A stretch of DNA of 64,000 nt from Chryseobacterium viscerum (GTDB taxonomy: Bacteria > Bacteroidota > Bacteroidia > Flavobacteriales > Weeksellaceae): assembly GCF_025949665.1 (NCBI RefSeq), contig NZ_JAPDFT010000004.1, positions 186,001-250,000 on the forward strand, written 5' to 3'. Below, piece by piece: positions 33,754 to 41,562 of this stretch; position 1 is the first letter of the stretch, and each line of letters starts with the position of its first letter. The notes beneath the pieces were generated by a model that did not search any database, was not told where the DNA came from, and worked only from the letters and a program-made list of their open reading frames with translations. The position numbers and the translations under genes are program-made.

Positions 33754-35280
33754 TTATCTTCTTCTGCCTCCCAGGCCAAACATTCCGAGAATAGCTTTTG
33801 CTCCTTCTCTCATTAATGTAGAGGTAAAAGTACGGCCGGCTTTACTCTGCAATACCTGCTCAAACATTCCGGGTTCTTCTTTTACCGGTCTTGTCTTTTG
33901 AGTCGGTGCTGGATTTTGTGCAGCCTGTTCCATTCTATTGGTTAGCATTTCATAAGCAGATTCTCTGTCAACAGGCTGCTCATATTTTGCAACAAGTGCC
34001 GATTTTGAGGTCAGATCTGAGATTTCTGATCCACTCAAAACATCCATTCTTGATTCCGGAGAGATCAGATAAGTATGTACTAATGGTGTAGGTATTCCTT
34101 TTTCATCAAGAGCTGTAACAAATGCTTCACCAATTCCCAAATTCTGGATCAGGCTGGAAGCATTGTAATATTCTGTGGTAGGATAGTTTTCAACGGCTTT
34201 GGAAATCTCTTTTTTATCTTTTGCTGTAAACCCTCTTAAGGCATGCTGTATCTTCAATCCCAATTGAGAAAGCACATTTTCAGGGACATCACCAGGAATC
34301 TGAGTAATAAAATAGATCCCCACTCCTTTGGAGCGGATCAGTTTTACCATTGTTTCAATCTGTGAGAGAAGAGCTTTAGACGCTTCATCAAAAATCAGGT
34401 GAGCTTCATCTATAAATAATACCAGCTTTGGTTTGCCACTATCCCCTTCTTCAGGAAACGTCATATAAATTTCTGCAAAAAGCGAAAGCATGAACGTAGA
34501 GAAAAGCTGCGGTTTATTCTGAATGTCAGATACTCTTAAAATATTAACGACTCCTTTTCCGTCTCTTGTTTCCAGTAAATCATGAACATCAAAGCTTAAT
34601 TCACCAAAGAATCCTGCCGCTCCCTGCTGCTCCAAAGCCACAATAGATCTTAAAATTGTTCCAAGAGATGCTGGCGCAATGGATCCGTAATTGGCTGCAA
34701 GCTCAGCTTTTCCTTGTGCATTATCTGTAACATACTGCAGTACTTTCTTCAAATCATTAAGATCAATCAATGGAAGCCCTTTATCATCACAGTATTTGAA
34801 AACAATAGACATGATACTTTGCTGAGTATCGTTAAGTTCAAGAATTTTACTTAGTAAAACAGGTCCGAATTCTGTAACGGTAGCTCTCAGTTTCACTCCT
34901 TCCCCTCCTGAAATACTCATCAGTTCTACCGGAAAGCTTTGTGGATTATAAGGGAGCTGTGTTTTGGCATACCTTTCTTCAATAACAGGATTCATCTGGC
35001 CTGCTTCTGCAATCCCTGAGAAATCTCCTTTGATATCAAGAACCAAAGAGGGAATTCCTGCATGAGAAAGCTGTTCTGCAAACACCTGTAATGTTTTCGT
35101 CTTACCGGTTCCCGTAGCTCCGGCGATAAGACCATGGCGGTTAATTGTTTTCAGGGGAATGGTTACGTTTACTTCTGTAACCACTTCACCATCCAGCATT
35201 CCCTTTCCTAATATAATATGCTCGCCTTTTGGAGTGTATCTAGCGTTGAGTTCTTCAATAAATTGTGTTTTGTCTGCCAT
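33754..35280 (-). CDS. HerA/DUF853-type ATPase
   Basis: 508 residues. A P-loop GATGTGKT (54-61), Walker B-like LVLDIKGDFSGIAEAG, a second acidic motif PKLVLFIDEAHLIFDEAS, and the RSKGVGIYFITQIPGDVPENVLSQLG segment characterise the DUF853 / HerA-helicase C-terminal family. The C-terminal tail ends ILGMFGLGGRRR. HerA-type ATPases pump or remodel DNA with a nuclease partner. The upstream 407-residue exonuclease gene is on the same strand, 151 bp downstream of this stop, which makes a functional link possible but unproven. Confidence 0.85.
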   Translation of the reverse strand: MADKTQFIEELNARYTPKGEHIILGKGMLDGEVVTEVNVTIPLKTINRHGLIAGATGTGKTKTLQVFAEQLSHAGIPSLVLDIKGDFSGIAEAGQMNPVIEERYAKTQLPYNPQSFPVELMSISGGEGVKLRATVTEFGPVLLSKILELNDTQQSIMSIVFKYCDDKGLPLIDLNDLKKVLQYVTDNAQGKAELAANYGSIAPASLGTILRSIVALEQQGAAGFFGELSFDVHDLLETRDGKGVVNILRVSDIQNKPQLFSTFMLSLFAEIYMTFPEEGDSGKPKLVLFIDEAHLIFDEASKALLSQIETMVKLIRSKGVGIYFITQIPGDVPENVLSQLGLKIQHALRGFTAKDKKEISKAVENYPTTEYYNASSLIQNLGIGEAFVTALDEKGIPTPLVHTYLISPESRMDVLSGSEISDLTSKSALVAKYEQPVDRESAYEMLTNRMEQAAQNPAPTQKTRPVKEEPGMFEQVLQSKAGRTFTSTLMREGAKAILGMFGLGGRRR

Positions 35281-35625
35281 TTGATCGCTTTTTTAAACTT
35301 ATAAATATAGAATTTTTGAAGAATATTTAAAGATATTTTCTAATGAACTTATCTTTATTTCTTCGAAAAATAAATTTGTATCTGCATAAACAAATTTTAA
35401 ACCATATGCATTAAATCCTCCACTAATATATGATTTCTGCAGAGGACATGATAAAAAACAGCATTTGCAGATTCATACTATCTAAGGCATTCTTTTTGCT
35501 GAAAAAACAACACATACTAAACATATGTTTAACAAAGTATTGAAAGAAACTATCAATGGGATTTAACATTTCATTTAGAATTTATCTAATACTTTGTATC
35601 TTTAACTCATTAAAAAAAGACCCCA
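35281..35625. promoter_or_regulatory. divergent control region with a perfect palindrome
   Basis: 345 bp without a gene, between the DUF853 ATPase (left) and the sulfur operon (right). It holds a perfect 14-bp palindrome, TAAACATATGTTTA, at 35518-35531, about 95 bp upstream of the operon, and a plus-strand TAAATTTG at 35371-35378 without a good -33. An ATACTTTG near 35590 could be a weaker -7 box closer to the gene. The palindrome is a candidate operator. Confidence 0.45.
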
Positions 35626-37035
35626 ATGAAAATTGAACAAATATATACGGGCTGTCTGGCTCAGGGTGCCTATTATATTGTATCAGAGAATGAAGCAGTC
35701 ATTATAGATCCTTTAAGAGAAGTAAAACCTTATCTGGATCGTCTGGAAAAAGACAATGTCATTTTAAAATATATTTTTGAAACTCACTTCCATGCAGATT
35801 TTGTATCAGGGCATTTGGATTTAAGCAAGAAAACAGGTGCTCCGATTGTATATGGACCTACTGCTGCTCCTGAATTTGAAGCCATCATCGCTGAAGACAA
35901 TCAGATTTTTGAGATCGGAAAAGTAAAAATAAAGGTAATGCATACTCCGGGACACACCATGGAAAGCAGTACTTACCTTTTAATAGATGAGAATGGTGTT
36001 GAAACAGCAATTTTTACGGGTGACACTTTGTTTTTAGGAGATGTCGGCAGACCAGATCTTGCGCAAAAAGCAACTAATCTTACTCAAGAAGACCTTGCGG
36101 GGATTCTATATGACAGTCTTCAGAACAAAATCATGCCATTGAATGACAGCATCACCGTTTATCCTGCTCATGGTGCAGGTTCTGCTTGCGGAAAAAATAT
36201 GCAGAAGGAAACGGTAGATATTTTAGGAAACCAAAAGAAAACGAATTATGCGCTTAATCAACCCGATAAAGCCTCTTTTATCAGAGAAGTTCTTGATGGT
36301 TTAACGGCACCACCGAAATATTTCGGAATGAATGTGGCTTTAAATAAAGGAGGATATGAAAGTCTGGATGTTGTGATGGACAAAGGGCTGCAACCTGTAG
36401 CACCGGAAGATTTTGAAGCACTGGCTGAAGAAACCGGGGCATTAATTCTGGATACAAGAGGAGCTGCAGACTTCCATAAAGGATTTGTTCCCAACTCTAT
36501 CAATATAGGATTGAAGGGTGATTTTGCCCCTTGGGTAGGAAACCTAATCGTGGATGTAAAGCATCCTTTATTACTGATAACAGATGAAGGAACTGAGGAG
36601 GAAGTAATTACCAGATTAAGCAGAGTAGGTTTTGATAATGTAGTGGGATATCTGAAAGGAAGTTTTGAAGCCTGGAAAAATGCAGGTAAGGAAATTGATG
36701 AGATCAAAAGAATTACCCCTGCTGAATTTGCTGAACAGTTTACAGAAGATGCAAAAGTAATTGATGTAAGAAAACTGACTGAATATTCTGCAGAGCACAT
36801 TGACAATGCTTACAATAAGCCACTGGACACTATCAGTGACTGGGCCCGCACAATAGATGATTCGGAACACTTCTTCCTTCACTGTGCAGGCGGATATAGA
36901 AGCATGATCGCAGCAAGCATTCTTAACTCACACGGAATCAGAAATTTCACTGAAATAGAAGGTGGTTTTAACGGCATTAAAAAAACGGAAAAATTCCCAA
37001 CTACAGACTTTGTATGCCAATCCAAAACGTTGTAA
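35626..37035 (+). CDS. metallo-beta-lactamase / double rhodanese protein (CstB-like persulfide dioxygenase)
   Basis: 469 residues. The N-terminal ~240 residues are a metallo-beta-lactamase fold with THFHADFVSGH (H54, H56, D58). The Phe at 59 replaces the fourth His of two-metal enzymes, as expected for a mononuclear iron persulfide dioxygenase. Residues ~260-360 are a rhodanese-like domain with no Cys in its loop (LLLITDEGTEEE), so it is inactive. Residues ~370-469 are a rhodanese with catalytic Cys in FFLHCAGGYRSM. This three-part order is that of CstB-type enzymes, which oxidise persulfides and transfer sulfur. First gene of a three-gene operon. Confidence 0.88.
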   Translation: MKIEQIYTGCLAQGAYYIVSENEAVIIDPLREVKPYLDRLEKDNVILKYIFETHFHADFVSGHLDLSKKTGAPIVYGPTAAPEFEAIIAEDNQIFEIGKVKIKVMHTPGHTMESSTYLLIDENGVETAIFTGDTLFLGDVGRPDLAQKATNLTQEDLAGILYDSLQNKIMPLNDSITVYPAHGAGSACGKNMQKETVDILGNQKKTNYALNQPDKASFIREVLDGLTAPPKYFGMNVALNKGGYESLDVVMDKGLQPVAPEDFEALAEETGALILDTRGAADFHKGFVPNSINIGLKGDFAPWVGNLIVDVKHPLLLITDEGTEEEVITRLSRVGFDNVVGYLKGSFEAWKNAGKEIDEIKRITPAEFAEQFTEDAKVIDVRKLTEYSAEHIDNAYNKPLDTISDWARTIDDSEHFFLHCAGGYRSMIAASILNSHGIRNFTEIEGGFNGIKKTEKFPTTDFVCQSKTL

Positions 37036-37039
37036 GATC

Positions 37040-37417
37040 ATGAAAAATAAGTTTTTTGGACTTGTTTTAGCATCAGTTTTTACGCTAAGCGCCTGTAAAA
37101 CAGCTCATATCGCAGAAACACCCAAAGCCAGCATCACACAAGTTGTCAACAGTTCTGATGTAACATTGGTGGATGTCAGAATTCCGGAACAATATGCTGC
37201 AGGAACGGCAAAAAATGCCATCAACATTCCATTGGCAGAGATTCAAAACAATATAGAAAGCCTTAAGGGTAAAAAAGTTGTTGTATTCTGCAATAAAGGA
37301 GTTCAGGCAGATCAGGCTATGGAAATTCTGAAGAAAAACGGAGTGGAAGCGTATGATGGTACTAGCTGGAAGAACGTAAAAGCTATCCAGGACGAAACAA
37401 ACAAAAAAGCAAACTAA
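37040..37417 (+). CDS. rhodanese-domain lipoprotein
   Basis: 125 residues from the ATG at 37040, 2 bp past the upstream stop; the longer frame from 36962 lies inside the previous gene. Lipoprotein signal MKNKFFGLVLASVFTLSAC with lipobox LSAC at 16-19. The single rhodanese domain (DVTLVDVRIPEQYAAG, then the active-site loop VVVFCNKGVQADQAM) keeps the catalytic Cys. It would sit on the periplasmic side of the inner or outer membrane and could transfer sulfane sulfur. Same operon as the dioxygenase and thioredoxin. Confidence 0.85.
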   Translation: MKNKFFGLVLASVFTLSACKTAHIAETPKASITQVVNSSDVTLVDVRIPEQYAAGTAKNAINIPLAEIQNNIESLKGKKVVVFCNKGVQADQAMEILKKNGVEAYDGTSWKNVKAIQDETNKKAN

Positions 37418-37429
37418 TAAAACCAAAAT

Positions 37430-37729
37430 ATGTCACAAAAATTTCAGGAAATCATTGATTCCGACAGGCCTGTACTGATCGATTTTTTTGCAACATGGTG
37501 CCAGCCTTGCAAAGTACAATCTTCAGTATTAAATACCGTAAAGGAAAATATCGGCGAAGGAGCCAGAATCATAAAGGTAGATGTAGATCAATATCCCGCA
37601 CTGGCAGCTCAATACGGGGTGCGCGGAGTACCTACACTGGCGATTTTCAAAAAAGGAGAAATCCTATGGAAAGAAAGTGGTGTGCATGATGTGAATACCC
37701 TCACCCAACTTTTACAAGAATATGCTTAA
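37430..37729 (+). CDS. thioredoxin
   Basis: 99 residues. Active site FFATWCQPCK with C24 and C27; the usual CGPC is CQPC here, which changes the redox potential in known thioredoxins. The cis-Pro loop is GVRGVPTLAIF. No signal peptide, so it is cytoplasmic. As third gene of the persulfide operon (12 bp gap) it probably reduces persulfide or thiosulfate-derived intermediates. A strong terminator follows. Confidence 0.92.
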   Translation: MSQKFQEIIDSDRPVLIDFFATWCQPCKVQSSVLNTVKENIGEGARIIKVDVDQYPALAAQYGVRGVPTLAIFKKGEILWKESGVHDVNTLTQLLQEYA

Positions 37730-37756
37730 AACTGTGATTTTTCACAGTTTTTTTTA
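37728..37756 (+). terminator. terminator of the persulfide operon
   Basis: AAAACTGTGA (37728-37737) pairs with TCACAGTTTT (37742-37751) across a four-T loop and is followed by a T run. The stem overlaps the stop codon of the thioredoxin gene. Confidence 0.9.
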
Positions 37757-37761
37757 TAACT

Positions 37762-37852
37762 CCCACAGATCGCACGGATTTTCACAGATGTTTCTCCTTA
37801 TTTTTCTTTATATAGAAATTAAAAACCTGTGAAGATCTGCGAAATCAGTGGG
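37762..37852. repeat. inverted intergenic repeat element
   Basis: The left arm (37762-37790) starts CCCACAGATCGCACGGATTT. The right arm (37824-37852) is its imperfect reverse complement, reading CCCACTGATTTCGCAGATCT on the other strand. A 33-bp AT-rich centre separates them. A half copy of the left arm is at 19191-19220, so this is a dispersed family. Confidence 0.7.
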
Positions 37853-37858
37853 AAAAAT

Positions 37859-38611
37859 CTAAAATTCAATCGAAAAAGAATCTCTGTCATTTAAAAACTG
37901 GAAATGGGTTCTGAAATCTTTCAAATCATTCATATTCAGTTCTGCAGAGACAAGATTACCCAGTTTCTGAGAAATTTCTTTTCCGTCAGCAAAGAAACAG
38001 TGGGAGCTTTCCTGATAAAACAGGTCATTTCCATCTATCCCGATTCTGTTTAAGCCAAAGACAAAAGACAAATTTTCAATAGCCCGGGCTTTCAGTAGAT
38101 GTTCCCATGCTCCTACCCTTTTCTCAGGCCAGTTGGCCACATACAAAATAGCATCATAGTCATCGTTATTTCTTGCAAAAACAGGAAAACGCAGATCATA
38201 ACAAACCTGAAGCAAAAAGCGTATTCCTTTATACTCAACGATTACCCTGTCTTTTCCGGGTGTATACACTTTATCTTCTCCGGAAAAGGAAAACAAATGC
38301 CTTTTATCATAAAAAGATGTTGTCCCGTCCGGCTGTACAAAATACATTCTGTTGTAAAAATTTCCGTTCTGTTCTACCGGAGCACTTCCGCAGAATGCTG
38401 TATTTTTCTCTTTTGAGATCTTTTTCAAAAACTCCAGTGATTCATTATTTCTATCCGAAACCTCAGAAACATCCATACAGAAGCCTGTTGAAAACATTTC
38501 AGGAAGAAGAAACAGATCTGCTTCCACATTCTGAAGTTCTTTTTCTATGAGTTTAAAATTTTCAGCTTTATTTTTCCAGATGATATCTAAATTAAGCCCT
38601 ACAACTTTCAT
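37859..38611 (-). CDS. nitrilase-superfamily amidohydrolase (omega-amidase type)
   Basis: 250 residues with the Glu-Lys-Cys triad of the carbon-nitrogen hydrolase family: Glu in LFLLPEMFSTGF (~38-43), Lys in FYDKRHLFSFSGE, and Cys in FLLQVCYDLRFP. The sequence MFSTGF and HLFSF are typical of omega-amidase / YafV-like enzymes that hydrolyse alpha-ketoglutaramate. Cytoplasmic. It is a single gene facing the persulfide operon across the repeat element. Confidence 0.85.
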   Translation of the reverse strand: MKVVGLNLDIIWKNKAENFKLIEKELQNVEADLFLLPEMFSTGFCMDVSEVSDRNNESLEFLKKISKEKNTAFCGSAPVEQNGNFYNRMYFVQPDGTTSFYDKRHLFSFSGEDKVYTPGKDRVIVEYKGIRFLLQVCYDLRFPVFARNNDDYDAILYVANWPEKRVGAWEHLLKARAIENLSFVFGLNRIGIDGNDLFYQESSHCFFADGKEISQKLGNLVSAELNMNDLKDFRTHFQFLNDRDSFSIEF

Positions 38612-38832
38612 CTTTTATTCTTTTTAAATTATTCTAAATGTGATGTATAAAAATACAGCTTTTATCTTTACAAATAAAGAATTAAACGGCCGAAAAAAAA
38701 GTTTCACGCTCCAAAATGAGGTTATATTTCATAATAATTTATTAAAGTCTTTCATTTTTATAATAAGGGCTCTCTTTCGGTTTCATTTTTGATAGAGATA
38801 TTTTTTATACTATCCTTAAAAATTTAAAATTT

Positions 38833-39273
38833 ATGAAGAAATTGTTTTTTATGGTGATGATTTTCTTTTTTGGGGCTATGGCTAACGCTCAGGCCTGGAC
38901 AGGAAAAGGAGATCAGAAAGTACAACTGGGGCTGAGTGCCTGGGGATATGGAACCGGAGTAACAGGAACTTATGACTATGGGCTCAACAAACTTATTTCA
39001 GTGGGAGCCGGAATCAATGGCTATTTTGACAATTATAAAAACAACGATAAGGATAATCGTGTTTTTGTTTTCGGGAGATTGAACTTCCATTTACAGGAAG
39101 CACTGAACCTGCCTTCAAAATGGGATATCTACCCTGGGGTAGACCTTGGAGTGCTCGGAAGAGACTTCGGAGTTGGTGCTCATATTGGAGCCAGATATTT
39201 CTTCACAGAGAAAATAGGAGTCTTTGCAGAGGTAGGTAATAACGGCAGCCTTGGGGTTTCTTTCAATTTATAA
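38833..39273 (+). CDS. small secreted beta-barrel protein, DUF6646-like
   Basis: 146 residues. Signal peptide MKKLFFMVMIFFFGAMANA followed by QAWTGKGDQKVQLGLSAWG. Repeated Gly/aromatic strands (GTYDYGLNKLISVGAGING, FVFGRLNFHL, VDLGVLGRDFGVGAHIGARY) and the end GVSFNL suggest a small outer-membrane barrel. I believe it belongs to DUF6646, from memory. Function unknown. It precedes rseP, which controls envelope stress, by 106 bp, but a terminator lies between. Confidence 0.65.
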   Translation: MKKLFFMVMIFFFGAMANAQAWTGKGDQKVQLGLSAWGYGTGVTGTYDYGLNKLISVGAGINGYFDNYKNNDKDNRVFVFGRLNFHLQEALNLPSKWDIYPGVDLGVLGRDFGVGAHIGARYFFTEKIGVFAEVGNNGSLGVSFNL

Positions 39274-39295
39274 TCAAATCGTCTTTAAATATGAC

Positions 39296-39325
39296 AAAGC
39301 TTCTCGTTTCGGGGAGCTTTTTTAT
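39296..39325 (+). terminator. terminator after 38833-39273 gene
   Basis: AAAGCTTCTC pairs with GGGGAGCTTT (with two G-T pairs), then a T run. Confidence 0.75.
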
Positions 39326-39379
39326 TTGGCATAGTTTTGATAATTGTTACCTTTGCAAATTAAAATCTAAAATTTATTA

Positions 39380-40870
39380 ATGGAAATAGCAATCAAACTT
39401 TTTCAGTTCATTCTGAGCATCTCTATACTTGTGCTTCTTCATGAGCTTGGGCATTTTTTACCGGCAATATGGTTCAAGACCAGAGCAGAGAAGTTTTTCC
39501 TGTTTTTTGATCCTTACTTCTCCATATTCTCCATGAAGAAAATCAACGGAAAATGGCAGTACAAATTTTTATCAAAGAACCTGCCGGATTCTGAAGTAAT
39601 AGAGGTGAACGGAAAGAAGGAAGAAGTTCCTATCGATATATCAAAATTACCGGAAAACGACTGGAGAAAACACCCTGAACAAACCAAATACGGAATCGGA
39701 TGGCTTCCTTTCGGAGGATATGTGAAAATTGCCGGAATGGTAGACGAAAGTATGGATACTGCCCAAATGAAAAAACCGGCAGAACCATGGGAATTCAGAT
39801 CGAAACCAGCTTGGCAGAGACTTATTATTATGTTGGGAGGGGTTACTGTTAACTTTTTCCTTGCGTGGTTAATCTACAGCTGTTTATCTTTCTTCAATGG
39901 AGAAACGTATACGGATATTACAAAATTCAACAATGGTATTGAAGCTTCTTCTGCAGGAAAGAAAATGGGGTTCCAGAATGGTGACAAAATCATCAGCGTA
40001 GACGGAAAACCTGCGGAGAGACTTGAAAATACATCAATCAATATTCTTTTAGGAGATCATGTTACCGTAAACAGAAACGGCCAGGAAGTTACTTTCCCGG
40101 TAAATGCTGACGGTGTTGCAGATGTTCTTAAGCAGCGAGAAGCGAAATTATACATTACTCCAAGGGTTTCTATGGTCATTGATTCATTGGCAACTCCTTC
40201 TTCACAGGCATCTGGTCTTGCAAAAGGAGATAAAATTGTAGGAATCAATGGTAAGAAAGCCGCATTCTTTGATGAAGTAAGCACTCTTTTAAGTGAAAAT
40301 AAAGGAAAAACGATTACCGTGGATGTTGAAAGAAACGGAGCTTTACAGACATTACCGGCGGTTTCTGTTGATAAAAACGGAAAACTGGGTGTAGCAATTG
40401 ATACAAAAAGCATTGCAAAAGCTATCGTTACGAATAAAAAATATTCTTTTGGAGAGGCTATTCCAAGAGGATTTACAAGAACTATTGAAGCATTAACTAC
40501 TCAGGTTAAGCAGTTCAAAATCATGTTCAACTCTAAAGTTCAGGGATATAAAAATGTAGGAGGGCCTATTGCGATTGTAAAGAATATGCCTGTAGATAAA
40601 GATGCAGACGGAAGCTTTAAGATCAACTGGGTTGCTTTCTGGAGCTTTACAGCGATGTTCTCCGTATGGTTGGCATTCCTGAATCTTATTCCTATTCCGG
40701 GACTTGATGGCGGACACGTTTTATTTACATTATATGAAATTATTGTAGGAAAACCGGTTCCTCAGAAAGTATTGGAAAATGCACAGATGATCGGAGTTAT
40801 CTTCCTGTTAGGATTGATGTTACTGATCTTCGGAAGCGACATCTTCAAGGTATTTACTGGGAAATTATAA
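39380..40870 (+). CDS. rseP: RIP site-2 metalloprotease
   Basis: An intramembrane zinc protease that cuts anti-sigma factors or signal remnants in the inner membrane. 496 residues. The HExxH motif is HELGH at 21-25 in the first helix; the second metal motif is LDGGH in PIPGLDGGHVLF near 440. Two PDZ-like domains (GKKMGFQNGDKIISVDGKPA and SSQASGLAKGDKIVGINGKKA) lie between. Longer than E. coli RseP (450) because of loops. The window also encodes an ECF sigma/anti-sigma pair at 6041-7196, a conceivable substrate system. Confidence 0.93.
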   Translation: MEIAIKLFQFILSISILVLLHELGHFLPAIWFKTRAEKFFLFFDPYFSIFSMKKINGKWQYKFLSKNLPDSEVIEVNGKKEEVPIDISKLPENDWRKHPEQTKYGIGWLPFGGYVKIAGMVDESMDTAQMKKPAEPWEFRSKPAWQRLIIMLGGVTVNFFLAWLIYSCLSFFNGETYTDITKFNNGIEASSAGKKMGFQNGDKIISVDGKPAERLENTSINILLGDHVTVNRNGQEVTFPVNADGVADVLKQREAKLYITPRVSMVIDSLATPSSQASGLAKGDKIVGINGKKAAFFDEVSTLLSENKGKTITVDVERNGALQTLPAVSVDKNGKLGVAIDTKSIAKAIVTNKKYSFGEAIPRGFTRTIEALTTQVKQFKIMFNSKVQGYKNVGGPIAIVKNMPVDKDADGSFKINWVAFWSFTAMFSVWLAFLNLIPIPGLDGGHVLFTLYEIIVGKPVPQKVLENAQMIGVIFLLGLMLLIFGSDIFKVFTGKL

Positions 40871-40896
40871 TTTTTTTTAATTTTTTCATAAAAATA

Positions 40897-40928
40897 TTTG
40901 TAGGGTATAAATATTCGTCCTATATTTG
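40897..40928 (+). promoter_or_regulatory. promoter of the first tRNA-Asn gene
   Basis: TTTG (40897-40900), a 20-bp spacer and TATATTTG (40921-40928): a full flavobacterial promoter 22 bp ahead of the tRNA. Confidence 0.8.
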
Positions 40929-40950
40929 CACCACTTAAAACAAAGGACAT

Positions 40951-41024
40951 TCCTCCTTAGCTCAGTTGGTTAGAGCATCTGACTGTTAATCAGAGGGTCG
41001 CTGGTTCGAGCCCAGCAGGAGGAG
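40951..41024 (+). tRNA. tRNA-Asn (anticodon GTT), copy 1
   Basis: 74 nt. The acceptor stem TCCTCCT pairs with AGGAGGA, followed by discriminator G. The D arm is GCTC..GAGC; the anticodon arm TCTGA-CTGTTAA-TCAGA gives GTT (Asn); the T arm contains GGTTCGAGCC. CCA is not encoded. It is identical to the copy at 45095-45168. Confidence 0.97.
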
Positions 41025-41026
41025 CA

Positions 41027-41056
41027 AAAAGACTTACAGAAATGTAAGTCTTTTTT
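41027..41056 (+). terminator. terminator of tRNA-Asn copy 1
   Basis: AAAAGACTTACA pairs perfectly with TGTAAGTCTTTT, then T residues, 2 bp after the tRNA. Confidence 0.9.
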
Positions 41057-41147
41057 ATGCCTTACTATGAACAATTTTGCATTAATGTCCTATAACACAC
41101 AAATTAGTGTGAAGATTAGAATATATTCGCCTCTATAATTTAAATTT

Positions 41148-41312
41148 AACGCAAAGGCTTAATATCCGATGTTTAATTTTTAAGGGAGCAAAGATGAAAA
41201 TCAACTTTGTTGATTCTTTCTAAGCATGCGAATGTTCACTCAACTTTATCAGCGACATTGTCGCCATCTTAGCCTCCTTAACAATGAGATGAATGAATAT
41301 AATCTTTGCGTT
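41148..41312. repeat. palindromic intergenic element in the 504-bp gap before the tricorn gene
   Basis: AACGCAAAG (41148-41156) and CTTTGCGTT (41304-41312) bound a 165-bp element with internal GGAGCAAAGATGAAAATCAA and partial inverted segments. I recall similar ACGCAAAG-flanked sequences as dispersed repeats in Chryseobacterium. The rest of the gap (41059-41562) has no credible ORF and only AT-rich sequence. Confidence 0.5.
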
Positions 41313-41562
41313 TTACTACTATTAAGACCTACACTTAAAAAAAATATTTTCAAATTACCTTCAGTTTTTATGAAATATTCATCTGTTTCATTGAATTTTA
41401 TCAGTCTTTAAAGCATTTTTCCTGTAACTATTTTGTTAATAATCCGACTATTCTTTTTCAGAGTAATACAGATTGAGAAATTTTCAGCAAATGAATACTT
41501 CTCTACAATGACAAAGAAGAATAAAACCAACATATAGTATTGTATAAATACCCAATTGTACC

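Noticed and set aside
36258..36806. A 182-codon reverse frame
   Set aside because: Antisense to the CstB-like gene, Ser-rich shadow.
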